The notes: a model not told the origin generated them from the letters alone. A DNA stretch of 64,000 nt from an uncultured Lachnospiraceae bacterium (GCA_902793685.1 CADBEN010000001.1:1-64000); one strand, 5' to 3'. Shown: positions 35,845 to 45,149, numbered from the stretch's first letter. Numbers and translations: made by a program.

Positions 35845-37139
35845 TGGCTGCGATGATGGTTTTTGTGGTCTTCCTGGTCGGAATTGCTTTATCCATCCCG
35901 ATCGGCGTGTCCATGATCCTCGGTTCTGTTGCTCCGATCATGCTGCTGGGTAAGGGCGGCACCATTGTTCAGCTGCTGAACAACACCTTCTCCGGCGCAA
36001 ACTCCACCCCGATCCTTGCGGTCCCGCTGTTCATTCTCGGCGGTGTCATCATGGCTGAGGGCGGTATCTCCAAGAAGCTGTTCAACTTCTTCGCATACTT
36101 CGTCGGAAGATTCCCGGGCGGCGTCCCCTGTGCAGTCATCATGACCTGCCTGTTCTACGGCGCGATCTCCGGTTCCGGCCCCGCAACGACTGCAGCAGTC
36201 GGCGCGATGTGCATCCCGTTCATGGTCAGCCTCGGATATGACAAGGTGTGGTCCGCAGGTCTGATCTCGGTCGCAGGCGGTCTCGGCGTTATCATCCCGC
36301 CGTCCATCCCCTTCGTCCTGTATTCCCTGGCCACCGGCGTTTCCACCGGCGCCCTGTTCCTCGCAGGTATCATCCCGGGCATCCTGATCGGCGGCTTCAT
36401 GATGATCTACGCTGTCTTCTACTGCATCACCAAGGGTGAGGACAGAAACCTGATCAAGGCGAAGATGAATGAGCTTTCCGTCAACGGCTTCGGCGCCCTG
36501 TTCAGGGATTCCTTCTGGGCTCTGCTCTGCCCGATCATCGTCCTCGGCGGTATCTACGCAGGCTTCGTTACCCCGACTGAGGCAGCTACGGTCTCCGTGT
36601 TCTACGCGGTCATCGTTTCCCTGTTCATCTACAAGTCCATCCAGTTCAACGACATGTACCGGTTCCTGTGCGCGGCGGTCAAGACCTACGGCGGTCTGGC
36701 ATTCGTCCTTGCGTTCGCGACCGCGTTCGGCCGCGTGCTGTCCCTGACTAAGGCTACCAAGGTGGTCCAGGACTTCATCCTCGGAAACTTCCACACCAGC
36801 TTTACGGTCCTTACCGTCTGCGTCGTCGTGTTCCTGATCCTGGGCATGGTCATGGATACCGGCCCCGCCATCATCATCCTGGCTCCGGTGCTTCTGCCGG
36901 CAGTTATGGGCCTCGGCGTCGATGATGTCCACTTCGGTGTTATTCTGGTCTGCTGCCTGTCCATCGGTCTGGCAACCCCGCCGTTTGGTCTGGATATGTT
37001 CGTCGCAGGAAACCTGGCGCAGTGCCCGCCAATGGATGTCGCGAAGAAATCCGTGCCCTTCATTGTGGCCTTCCTGATTGCCCTGGCGATGATCGTCTAT
37101 ATCCCGGCAGTCAGCCTTGCGCTGCTCGGCCGCGTCTGA
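35844..37139 (+). CDS. TRAP transporter large permease (DctM-like)
   Basis: A 431-residue membrane protein with about 12 helices. DctM features include the conserved PIPLFILGG-like ILAVPLFILGG, FYGAISGSGPATTAAVGAM, GLGVIIPPSIPFVLYSLATG and FVTPTEAATVSVFYA. It couples uptake of an organic acid to a sodium or proton gradient. It overlaps the small permease by one base. Confidence 0.95.
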   Translation: MAAMMVFVVFLVGIALSIPIGVSMILGSVAPIMLLGKGGTIVQLLNNTFSGANSTPILAVPLFILGGVIMAEGGISKKLFNFFAYFVGRFPGGVPCAVIMTCLFYGAISGSGPATTAAVGAMCIPFMVSLGYDKVWSAGLISVAGGLGVIIPPSIPFVLYSLATGVSTGALFLAGIIPGILIGGFMMIYAVFYCITKGEDRNLIKAKMNELSVNGFGALFRDSFWALLCPIIVLGGIYAGFVTPTEAATVSVFYAVIVSLFIYKSIQFNDMYRFLCAAVKTYGGLAFVLAFATAFGRVLSLTKATKVVQDFILGNFHTSFTVLTVCVVVFLILGMVMDTGPAIIILAPVLLPAVMGLGVDDVHFGVILVCCLSIGLATPPFGLDMFVAGNLAQCPPMDVAKKSVPFIVAFLIALAMIVYIPAVSLALLGRV

Positions 37140-37322
37140 ACGTGACAGAAGAGTGTGCCTTATAAGGGCGCGTTCTTCATAAAGGATTCAAAATTGTTTC
37201 CGGTGTTTTTCCTTGCGAAGCTCTGCCGGAGAAGCTAAAGTGGTTTGCACGGGGACCCGGCGCTGCCGGGCCCCCGGGGAAACATATTTTTCATCATTTT
37301 CTTAATCAGAGGAGGAAAAGTA

Positions 37323-38441
37323 ATGAAACTCAACAAAATCGTAGCTCTGACACTTGCAGGCGTTATGGCAGCATCCCTTGCAGCTTGCGGCGGCAGCAAG
37401 CCGGCTGAGACCACCGCAGCGGCAGCTCCGGCAGCAACCGAAGCAGCAGCTCCGGCAGCAACCGAAGCAGCAGCTCCGGCAGCCAGCGGTGACTATTCCG
37501 CACTTGACGACGTGGAACTGATCCTTGCGGATACTTCTTCCAACGGCGCAGCTCTTCAGCAGTTCAACGAGGCTCTGGCAAAGAACGTTGACGCTATCAC
37601 CGGCGGAAAGCTGACCCTGGACTATCACGGCAACGGCGACCTCGGCGGCGACGCTGACCTGATCCGTCAGACCCAGTCCGGCGACATCGACATTGTCGGT
37701 TCCCAGATCGCTCCGCTGGTCTCCTTCGTTCCGGAGATGGCAATCTTCGACCTTCCGATGGTTTTCGCAAAGTATGACGGCGCGAAGATCGACTCTGTCC
37801 TGAACGGCGACAGCGAGACCCACAAGGCGATCGTTGCAGCTTATGAGGCTGCCGGCCTTCATCCGCTTGGCTTCCTGCAGAACGCAACCTATCGTCTGAC
37901 CACCTCCAACACCGAGCTTAAGGACCTTGCTTCCTTCAAGGGCCTGAAGATCAGAACCATGGAGAACGCGAACCACATGGCATTCTGGAGCGCGATCGGC
38001 GCAGAGCCCACCCCGCTTGCATGGGGCGAAGTCTACATCTCCCTGCAGAACGGAACCATCGACGCAGAAGAGAACGCAGCTGATACAGTTGCCGGCGCAA
38101 ACTTACAGGAAGTCCAGAAGTATCTTGCATTCACGAACCACATCCTGTACTGCAACCAGCTTGCAATCAACAAGGATAAGTGGGAATCCCTTGATCCGGC
38201 TTACCAGGCTGCTCTTGAAGAGGCTATGGCTATGACTCTGGCTGACATGGGCGCAAAGCTGAAGGATATCGATTCTTCCAACAAGAAGGCGCTGGAAGAG
38301 AAGGGCATGACCATGATCGAGTATCCGGATTCCTTCTATGATGAGATCCTTGCACTTGACGGTGTCAAGGCTCTGTATGCAGAGATCGACAGCAAGGTCG
38401 GCGGACTTGGAACCACCCTTCAGGAAGAGCTGGCGAAGTAA
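37323..38441 (+). CDS. TRAP transporter substrate-binding lipoprotein (DctP-like)
   Basis: A 372-residue lipoprotein: signal with lipobox LAAC (Cys22), an Ala/Pro/Glu/Thr linker with three near-identical EAAAPAAT copies (about 30-55), then a DctP domain. The segment KGLKIRTMENANHMAFW holds the arginine that clamps the substrate carboxylate in TRAP binding proteins, followed by LAWGEVYISLQNGTIDAEEN. The substrate is therefore probably an organic acid. I choose ATG at 37323 with GAGGAGG upstream. It lies 183 bp after the large permease, so it may be expressed at a higher level from processed mRNA. Confidence 0.93.
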   Translation: MKLNKIVALTLAGVMAASLAACGGSKPAETTAAAAPAATEAAAPAATEAAAPAASGDYSALDDVELILADTSSNGAALQQFNEALAKNVDAITGGKLTLDYHGNGDLGGDADLIRQTQSGDIDIVGSQIAPLVSFVPEMAIFDLPMVFAKYDGAKIDSVLNGDSETHKAIVAAYEAAGLHPLGFLQNATYRLTTSNTELKDLASFKGLKIRTMENANHMAFWSAIGAEPTPLAWGEVYISLQNGTIDAEENAADTVAGANLQEVQKYLAFTNHILYCNQLAINKDKWESLDPAYQAALEEAMAMTLADMGAKLKDIDSSNKKALEEKGMTMIEYPDSFYDEILALDGVKALYAEIDSKVGGLGTTLQEELAK

Positions 38442-38456
38442 TATCAGCCTTACACG

Positions 38457-38492
38457 GACGGTGAAGGCCACAGTGCCTTCACCGTCTTTTAA
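38457..38492 (+). terminator. Terminator after the binding-protein gene
   Basis: GACGGTGAAGG and CCTTCACCGTC form an 11-bp stem followed by TTTT. Read-through into the next genes is possible. Confidence 0.85.
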
Positions 38493-38513
38493 AAAAGACA
38501 GACTGGAGATGCA

Positions 38514-39401
38514 ATGGATACCGCGCGGCAGACAAAGGCCTACGGGCTGATCTTCATTACCTTCTTTATCTGGGGCAGCGTCTATGTCGCAGGGGGGATC
38601 GCGGGAAACGGCATGCCGTCTTTCCTGGTCGCAAGTCTGCGGTGCCTGATCTCCATGATCCCGCTCTGGCTGATGTCGGCGAAGTATTTCCCGATCAGGA
38701 TCGAGCGGGAAGACATGAAGTATTTTTTCATGATCGGTTTTCTAGGTTATTTTGTAACGATCCAGTCGATCCAGCTGGGCATCCTGCTGACGGGCTCCAG
38801 CATGGCGTCCCTGATCAATGCACTGACGCCGGTGGCTGTCACGATCCTGGCGGCACTGATCCTGAAAGAACGGATCACTCCGGTGAAGATCCTTTGTCTG
38901 ATACTGGCGCTGGCAGGGACCTTCGTCATTACGTCGGGTGCCTCGACCCAGGGGGAACTCCTCGGTGTCCTGGCAGTTCTGACGGGAGTCATTTCTTTCG
39001 GGACTGCGTCTGTCCTGATGCGGAAGGTCACTGCGAAGTACCCTCCGGTGGTCGTGACGACAGTCTCCATGACGCTGAGCCTGATCTTCAACATTCCGGT
39101 GGCGGTCGCAAGCGCACTGACGCAGCCGGTCCATCCGAATGCGGCCGGCATCATTGCACTTCTTTATCTCGGATTCGTGGGATCGGGCCTGGGACAGGTC
39201 ACCTGGACCAGAGCGCTTTCCATACTTCCGGCAAGCACCTGTTCTCTGTTTTATCCCCTGCAGCCGCTGTTTTCCGCACTGCTCGGCGCACTGCTGCTGC
39301 ATGAAACCTTCAAACCTGCGTTTTTTGCGGGACTGATCCTGATTTCACTGGATGTAGTACTTAACACCCTGGAGACAAGAAGACAGGCAGAGGGGAAATG
39401 A
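38514..39401 (+). CDS. EamA/DMT-family permease
   Basis: A 295-residue drug/metabolite transporter with ten predicted helices in two EamA halves (about 8-140 and 150-290). Markers are FITFFIWGSVYVAGG at the start and ALTPVAVTILAALILKERIT at the end of the first half. It may export or import a metabolite of the pathway. GGAGATGCA precedes the ATG. Its stop overlaps the LysR gene start as ATGA, so the two are coupled. Confidence 0.88.
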   Translation: MDTARQTKAYGLIFITFFIWGSVYVAGGIAGNGMPSFLVASLRCLISMIPLWLMSAKYFPIRIEREDMKYFFMIGFLGYFVTIQSIQLGILLTGSSMASLINALTPVAVTILAALILKERITPVKILCLILALAGTFVITSGASTQGELLGVLAVLTGVISFGTASVLMRKVTAKYPPVVVTTVSMTLSLIFNIPVAVASALTQPVHPNAAGIIALLYLGFVGSGLGQVTWTRALSILPASTCSLFYPLQPLFSALLGALLLHETFKPAFFAGLILISLDVVLNTLETRRQAEGK

Positions 39402-40309
39402 ATCTACAGTGGTTATACTATTTTGATACGATCGCGGAACTGGAGCATTACACCAAGGCGGCGGAAAAGCTGCATGTGAGCCAGTCGAACCTGAGCCATG
39501 CCATCAAGGAGCTGGAGAACGAGGTCGGTGCGGAGCTGTTTGAGAGGAAGGGAAGAAATATCAAGCTGTCGAAGTACGGCGAGATTTTTCTTCCGTATGT
39601 CAGACAGACACTGAACTCCCTGGAGACCGGAGTGTCAACGCTCAAGGAATACATCGATCCGAATATCGGAACGATCGTCCTTGCGGGGTTTCAGTCGCTG
39701 GGACAGTTTTCAACAGACCTGATGGTAAGGTATCAGTCGGAAACGAACCGTCTGGACGTTCAGTTTCAGTACAGTTCGGAAATCTGGAACCGTCTTTCAG
39801 ATATGCTTCACACGGGAGAGATCGATCTCGCGCTGGCTACGAGAATGGACGGCGACTGGGTGGGCGCGGATTTCATCGGCGTGCACCGTCTCGTCCTGCT
39901 GGCACCGAAGGGGCATTCCCTGGCCTCGGAAAACGGTGTTCAGCTGAAGGATCTTGACGGGATCAATTTTATCGGGTTTGACAGTACAAGCCAGATCCGG
40001 TCACAGCTGGACCGCGTATTCCGTTCCAGAAACATCTTTCCCAACATTGCTGCAGAGACGCAGAATGACCAGATCGTATATGGTCTTGTGGCGGCAGGCC
40101 GCGGGGTATCGATCGTTCCGGAACCGCTTACGGGAGCTCCGTACAATACTGTGATCGTCCCGATCCGCGACAATATTCCGGAGCGCCGGATCTACCTGCA
40201 ATGGAACCGGAACCGGTACATGTCTCCGGCAGCAAAGTATTTCCGCGACTACATCGTGAGAAGCGGGGATGTTTTTGATCAGTATCGAAAACAGCACAAC
40301 CTGATCTGA
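39398..40309 (+). CDS. LysR-family transcriptional regulator 1
   Basis: A 303-residue regulator. The N-terminal winged helix reads LQWLYYFDTIAELEHYTKAA followed by SQSNLSHAIKELENEVGAEL, and the C-terminal effector domain (about 90-295) has the periplasmic-binding fold. Translationally coupled to the EamA permease and followed by the ThDP enzyme gene. It probably senses a pathway metabolite and acts on the AT-rich region at 33057-33463 or on its own operon. Confidence 0.92.
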   Translation: MNLQWLYYFDTIAELEHYTKAAEKLHVSQSNLSHAIKELENEVGAELFERKGRNIKLSKYGEIFLPYVRQTLNSLETGVSTLKEYIDPNIGTIVLAGFQSLGQFSTDLMVRYQSETNRLDVQFQYSSEIWNRLSDMLHTGEIDLALATRMDGDWVGADFIGVHRLVLLAPKGHSLASENGVQLKDLDGINFIGFDSTSQIRSQLDRVFRSRNIFPNIAAETQNDQIVYGLVAAGRGVSIVPEPLTGAPYNTVIVPIRDNIPERRIYLQWNRNRYMSPAAKYFRDYIVRSGDVFDQYRKQHNLI

Positions 40310-40373
40310 TTTATGACCGGCCTGGGCCGGATTGTAAATAGAAACCATTATTTTAGAAGTAGGAGGGATTTCC

Positions 40374-42212
40374 ATGGCAAAGAAACTTGTTGCTGAATTG
40401 ATGGTGGAGTACCTTGAGCGCCGCGGCGTAGAGTACGTTTTCGGCCTTTGCGGACATACCGTCATCGCAATGCTGGACGCAATGTCCCGCGCGAAGACTC
40501 TGAAGTATATCTCCAACCGCCACGAGGCTGTTGCCTCCACCGCAGCTGATGGCTATGCACGCGTAACCAATAAGGCTTCTGTCGTTATGTGTCACCTCGG
40601 CCCCGGCATCACCAACGTGCTGACCGGTGTCGCAAACGCTGCTTTCGACTCCATCCCGATGGTCGTCATTGCCGGCGATGTCCCGAGTTACTATTATGGC
40701 AAGCACCCGCACCAGGAAGTCAATATGCACGGGGACGCTACCCAGTACAAGTTCCTTGAGCCGGTCTGCAAGAGAGTCTGGAGACTTGACGATGTCGAGG
40801 CTCTTCCGGAGATCATGGACAAGGCATTCCGTCTGGCAGAGTCCGGCCGTCCGGGCCCGGTCCTGATCGACATCCCGATGGATCAGTTCTCCCGCGAGCA
40901 GGAAGAGTATCTCTGGGAGCGCACCAAGCACGACTCACACATCACCTGCAAGCCGGCGCTTGATCCGGCAGCTGCGAAGGCGATCGCTGAGAAGCTTGTC
41001 AACGCAAAGCACCCGATGCTTCACGCCGGCGGCGGAATCATCCTTGCACAGGCATCCGATGAGCTGGCTGCACTGGCTGAGTTCCTTGACATCCCGGTTT
41101 CCCGTACGCTGATGGGCCAGGGCTGCATCTCCGATACCCACCCGCTGCTGGTCGGCCAGACCGGTTTCTGGGGCCTGGAGTTCACCCACTCCCTGACCAA
41201 CAATGCTGACGTCATCCTCGGCCTCGGCACCCGTTTCGCAGAGGCTGACAGCTCCTCCTGGTACCAGGGCGTGACCTTCACCCCGGCGAACACCGAGTTC
41301 CTTCAGATCGACATTGAGCCGTCCGAGATCGGCCGCAACTATCCGGTGGCCATCGGCGCAGTCGGCGACCTCAAGATCGGCCTGCGGCAGATCCTTGAGG
41401 AAGTGAAGAAGATCTGCCCGGAGGGCAAGAAGAATCCGGAGCTCCGCGCAGCGATCGCGAAGGCAAAGGCAGACTTCAAGAAGTCCAACGAAGCCATCTC
41501 CAATGACAGCCGCTTCCCGATGACTCCGCAGCGCATCCTGAAGGATGTCAAGGAAGTCATTCCGGAAGATGCTCACATCTTTACCGATGTCGGCTGGAAC
41601 AAGAACGGTGTTGCTCAGGAATTCGACGTCACTGTCCCGGGCACCATCCATCATTCCTCCGGTCTTGCGACCATGGGCTTCGGTGCATCCGCAGTCCTCG
41701 GCGGCAAGGTCGCTGCTCCGGACAAGATCTGCATCGCTCTGATCGGCGACGGCGGCTTCGGCGTCAACCCGACCTGCCTTGCAACTGCTGTTGAGCAGGG
41801 CATCGCATGCACCTGGATCGTCATGAACAACTCCGCATTCGGAACCATCGCAGGCCTTGAGAATGCTAACTATGGCACGACCTTCGGCACGAAGTTCCAT
41901 ACGCCGGACGGCAAGACCTACAGCCCGAGCTGGGCAGGCGTCGCAGAAGCTTACGGCGTTGACGCAATCTGCGTCAAGAGCGCTGACGAGTTCAAGCCGG
42001 CTCTTGAGAAGGCTATGGAAGCCAACAAGGCAGGCAAGCCGTTCCTGGTCGAAGCTCCGATGGAGAACATCGTTGTCCCGACCCCGGGCTGCTGGAACAT
42101 CAACGATATCTACAGCCCGAACGAGCTGGTCAAGCAGGGCAAGCTGGTCCAGAACGAATATGGCCAGTTCGTCGCTCCGAGCCACAGCAAGTCCCACAAG
42201 GCACCGAACTGA
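40374..42212 (+). CDS. Thiamine diphosphate-dependent enzyme, acetolactate synthase-like
   Basis: A 612-residue ThDP enzyme with the three-domain layout: N-terminal pyrimidine-binding domain with the conserved glutamate in SNRHEAVASTAADGYAR, a central domain (about 190-335) and the diphosphate-binding domain with GDGGFGVNPTCLATAVEQG and NN (the GDG...NN metal motif, about 458-485). It resembles uncharacterised acetolactate-synthase-like proteins carrying YYYGKHPHQEVN. Likely reactions are 2-keto acid decarboxylation, carboligation or 2-hydroxyacyl-CoA cleavage. The codon choice is strongly biased, like groEL and rpsA, suggesting high expression. AGGAGGG precedes the ATG. Confidence 0.88.
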   Translation: MAKKLVAELMVEYLERRGVEYVFGLCGHTVIAMLDAMSRAKTLKYISNRHEAVASTAADGYARVTNKASVVMCHLGPGITNVLTGVANAAFDSIPMVVIAGDVPSYYYGKHPHQEVNMHGDATQYKFLEPVCKRVWRLDDVEALPEIMDKAFRLAESGRPGPVLIDIPMDQFSREQEEYLWERTKHDSHITCKPALDPAAAKAIAEKLVNAKHPMLHAGGGIILAQASDELAALAEFLDIPVSRTLMGQGCISDTHPLLVGQTGFWGLEFTHSLTNNADVILGLGTRFAEADSSSWYQGVTFTPANTEFLQIDIEPSEIGRNYPVAIGAVGDLKIGLRQILEEVKKICPEGKKNPELRAAIAKAKADFKKSNEAISNDSRFPMTPQRILKDVKEVIPEDAHIFTDVGWNKNGVAQEFDVTVPGTIHHSSGLATMGFGASAVLGGKVAAPDKICIALIGDGGFGVNPTCLATAVEQGIACTWIVMNNSAFGTIAGLENANYGTTFGTKFHTPDGKTYSPSWAGVAEAYGVDAICVKSADEFKPALEKAMEANKAGKPFLVEAPMENIVVPTPGCWNINDIYSPNELVKQGKLVQNEYGQFVAPSHSKSHKAPN

Positions 42213-42249
42213 TCGAAGCTGAACATCCTGTCATTCCTTAATTAAGAAA

Positions 42250-42304
42250 GGGGGCTGCCGCATTAAGGTAATTGTCTTTGAAAGACCTTATTGCGGCAGC
42301 CCCC
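42250..42304. terminator. Long hairpin, terminator after the ThDP gene
   Basis: GGGGGCTGCCGC...AAGGT pairs with ACCTT...GCGGCAGCCCCC. It is convergent between the ThDP gene and the LysR gene. The better T-run is on the - strand. Confidence 0.75.
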
Positions 42305-42329
42305 TGTTCAGTTATCAGGGCAAAATAAG

Positions 42330-42365
42330 ATCCGGGAAACGGCCGGGTCAGGCCGTTTCCCGGAT
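42330..42365 (-). terminator. Terminator of LysR gene 2
   Basis: A perfect 15-bp stem (ATCCGGGAAACGGCC and its complement) with a 6-nt loop. On the - strand it is followed by CTTATTTTG. Confidence 0.82.
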
Positions 42366-42384
42366 GTTCTGTAGTATGCAGGTT

Positions 42385-43281
42385 TCAGCCGGGAGAAGAT
42401 GAGGCAAATTCCCGGACGATCAGGTTCCGGACCTGCTGGGCCGGCGGCGTAAGCGGGCGGGAACGGTCCCAGGAAAGATAGACCGTGCGGACAAATTCCC
42501 GTGCCTCGTCCGCGATCGGGATCGCACAGACGCGTTCGGTCTTCATTGCAGGGACGTCCGGCAGGATGGCGACGCCGAATTTCAGGGCGACGTACTGCAG
42601 GGCGGCGTTGCACTCCCGGACTTCAAAGACAACGTTCGGAATGACACCCCGGCGGGTGAAGATCCGGTCGGTCAGCATCCGCAGGCTGCTGGGTTTGTCC
42701 AGCATGATCATCGGCTCCCGCGCGAAATCATCGAATTCCACGGAGTGGCGTTTGGCCAGCGGGTGTTCGAAGGGAACGGCGAGATAGAGGGGCTGTTTCA
42801 TGATCGTAATGGAATCCGCCCAGTCGTCCCGATGCGCACAGAAAGCAAGGTCCAGTTCCCCGCGCTTCAGCTGGTTGAAGATATCAAAGGAAGTTCCTTC
42901 GGTGAACTGAAAGCGGATCCTGCTCGTATCGGAACCGTGATAGACTTTTTCCACCAGGGCGGGGATCAGAGAAGCGGAGATCGAATGGAAATAGCCGAGC
43001 TTCACGGACATCTGGGCAGTGCCGGAGATCTGCTTCAGCATTCCGGTCCCCTCATCAAGGAGATTCAGGGATTTCTGGACATAAGGAAGAAAGCGCTCCC
43101 CGGATTCCGTCAGGGTTATCTTCCGGTTCTTTTTGGTAAAGAGTTTTACGTCCAGTTCTTTTTCCAGTTCCCGGATCGAGTAGCTGAGCGTCGGCTGTGA
43201 GATATGCAGTTCTTCCGCAGCGTGTGTATAGTGCAGAACACGGGCAAGAACGGAAAAGTATTGAAGCTGCAGTAATGTCAT
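42385..43281 (-). CDS. LysR-family transcriptional regulator 2
   Basis: A 298-residue regulator. The winged helix reads LLQLQYFSVLARVLHYTHAA followed by SQPTLSYSIRELEKELDVKL; the effector domain (about 90-290) follows. It is transcribed away from the aldehyde dehydrogenase gene, the classical divergent layout for a LysR activator and its target. AAAGGAG precedes the ATG. Confidence 0.93.
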   Translation of the reverse strand: MTLLQLQYFSVLARVLHYTHAAEELHISQPTLSYSIRELEKELDVKLFTKKNRKITLTESGERFLPYVQKSLNLLDEGTGMLKQISGTAQMSVKLGYFHSISASLIPALVEKVYHGSDTSRIRFQFTEGTSFDIFNQLKRGELDLAFCAHRDDWADSITIMKQPLYLAVPFEHPLAKRHSVEFDDFAREPMIMLDKPSSLRMLTDRIFTRRGVIPNVVFEVRECNAALQYVALKFGVAILPDVPAMKTERVCAIPIADEAREFVRTVYLSWDRSRPLTPPAQQVRNLIVREFASSSPG

Positions 43282-43638
43282 GGCAAACTCCTTTCAACAG
43301 TGAGGAAAGTATATCATAAAACTGATGTATTTTGCTTGTTAAATGGTGTAATTTGCTCTTGTTTGGACAAAATGCACTGAATTTTAGGACGCAACGTCCA
43401 ATATTTAGAGTTTGCCCGGAGTGTTTGCATGACCGACTGTCAGATTTTGCGTATTATAGATGGTTTCTATCATCATTACAAAAACAACAAATTGGACTTG
43501 CTTATTTTGCCCTGATATAATCAGCTCAGAAACAAGCAATACAGAAACAGGCATCGAAAAAAGCATCACAAAAAGCATCATTGATACAGGCAACAGGTAA
43601 CAGGTTAAAAAAATCTTTAAAAAAAGGAGAACACTGTT
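43282..43638. promoter_or_regulatory. Divergent control region between LysR 2 and the aldehyde dehydrogenase
   Basis: A 357-bp gap. Two direct repeats, TGTATTTTGCTTGTT (43326-43340) and TGTAATTTGCTCTTG (43347-43361), lie exactly 21 bp apart, two helical turns, and a related TTATTTTGC is at 43502-43510 inside the promoter spacer. The leader just before the gene is rich in short AGCATCA/CAGGCA-type direct repeats (about 43545-43606). Confidence 0.6.
43492..43521 (+). promoter_or_regulatory. Promoter for the acylating aldehyde dehydrogenase
   Basis: TTGGAC (43492-43497), 18-bp spacer, perfect TATAAT (43516-43521). Confidence 0.68.
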
Positions 43639-45075
43639 ATGGCACATGAAGTCACCCAGGAAGAGATCCAGATGATCGAAGAGATGGTAGCACGCGCCCG
43701 CGTTGCTGCTGATGTCATCGCTACCTATGATCAGGCTCGTGTTGATAAGCTGATCCAGGCCGTTGGCGCTGCTGTCGTCAACATGAAGGTCTGGGCTCCG
43801 ATCTGCGACGAGGCAGTTGATGAGACCGCTCTCGGCGATAAGGTCACCAAGAGAAACAAGAGAAACAAGATCAAGCTGATCCTCAGAGACTGCCTGCGCG
43901 CTAAGAGTGTCGGCATCATCGAGGAGATCCCGGAGAAGAACATCGTTAAGTATGCGAAGCCGGTCGGCGTCATCGCTTCCCTGGTTCCGACGACCAACCC
44001 GTGCCTTACCCCGGCTGGCCAGATCCTGTACGCGATCAAGGCTCGTGACGTCATCATCTGCAGCCCGCATCCGCGTGCAAAGAACACCACCAACAAGTGC
44101 ATCAACATCATCCGTGAAGTCCTTGTCCGTGAGGGCGCTCCGGCTGACATCATCCAGGGCATCGAGAAGCCGTCCATCGCTCTTACCGCTGAGCTGATGA
44201 AGAGAGCTGACCTGATCATCGCTACCGGCGGACGGCCGATGGTCAAGGCTGCTTACTCCCAGGGTGTCCCGGCTTATGGTTCCGGCGCAGGAAACGCTAC
44301 CGTCATCATCGACGATACCTGCAATACTCCGGAGTATCAGGCTGAGGCTGCTGAGAACACCAGAATTTCCAAGACTTCCGACTTCGGTTCCGGATGCTCC
44401 TGCGATGGAAACCTGGTTATCCACGAGTCCATCTATGACGCTTTCGTTGAGCAGCTGAAGGCTCACGGCGGCTACCTCTGCAACGATGAAGAAGCTGAGA
44501 AGGTCAAGAAGGTCATGTGGGATGAGACCGGACATCGTCTTCCGAACACCGTCGCTATCAGCCCGCAGAAGCTTGCTCTGACCGCCGGCTTCGAGGTCTC
44601 CGATGATGTCAAGTTCCTGATGGTCACCGGCGGCGGCTTTGACGAGATCGGCAAGGAGTTCTTCTTCTCCACCGAGAAGCTGACCACCATGCTGGCTCTG
44701 TTCAAGTACAAGGGCGAGTTCCAGAACGCCATCGACATGGTCCTGAAGATCTTCAACGTCGGCGGCAAGGGCCACAGCTGCGGTATCTACAGCTGGGATG
44801 ACAGCCACATCCATCGCCTTGCAATGGTCGCTCCGGTTTCCCGTATGATGGTCCGTCAGCCGAACAACCGCGGCAACTCCGGTTCCGCATGGAACGGCAT
44901 GCCGCCGACGTCCTCCATGGGCTGCGGCACCTGGGGCGGAAACATTGTCTCCGAGAACATCAGCCTGAAGCACTACATGAACACCACCTGGGTTTCCCGT
45001 CCGCTTCCGTATGATATGCCGTCCAACGAGGAGCTCTTCGGTGAGTTCGCTGTCGAGGGCATGGACGAGGAATAA
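43639..45075 (+). CDS. CoA-acylating aldehyde dehydrogenase
   Basis: A 478-residue enzyme of the acylating aldehyde dehydrogenase family (AdhE N-terminal half, EutE and sulfoacetaldehyde dehydrogenase relatives), which oxidises an aldehyde to acyl-CoA with NAD(P). PVGVIASLVPTTNPCLTP is the cofactor region; the catalytic Cys is in FGSGCSCDGN (about residue 253-255), where AdhE-type enzymes usually have an ICASEQ-like motif; SSMGCGTWGGNIVSEN is the C-terminal signature. The changed active-site motif suggests a substrate other than acetaldehyde. AAGGAGA precedes the ATG. Codon bias resembles groEL. Likely under LysR 2 control. Confidence 0.9.
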   Translation: MAHEVTQEEIQMIEEMVARARVAADVIATYDQARVDKLIQAVGAAVVNMKVWAPICDEAVDETALGDKVTKRNKRNKIKLILRDCLRAKSVGIIEEIPEKNIVKYAKPVGVIASLVPTTNPCLTPAGQILYAIKARDVIICSPHPRAKNTTNKCINIIREVLVREGAPADIIQGIEKPSIALTAELMKRADLIIATGGRPMVKAAYSQGVPAYGSGAGNATVIIDDTCNTPEYQAEAAENTRISKTSDFGSGCSCDGNLVIHESIYDAFVEQLKAHGGYLCNDEEAEKVKKVMWDETGHRLPNTVAISPQKLALTAGFEVSDDVKFLMVTGGGFDEIGKEFFFSTEKLTTMLALFKYKGEFQNAIDMVLKIFNVGGKGHSCGIYSWDDSHIHRLAMVAPVSRMMVRQPNNRGNSGSAWNGMPPTSSMGCGTWGGNIVSENISLKHYMNTTWVSRPLPYDMPSNEELFGEFAVEGMDEE

Positions 45076-45149
45076 TTCCCCGGCTGTTCTGAAAGCACCA
45101 AACTTAAGAATCTGTAGCAATTTGTAATTCCTACCTGTAAAATATGAGA

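Noticed and set aside
40374..45075. Sulfonate pathway (Xsc plus sulfoacetaldehyde dehydrogenase)
   Set aside because: The ThDP enzyme does not show the Xsc-type N-terminus I know, and no sulfite exporter or sulfonate-specific gene is present. Not excluded, but not supported.
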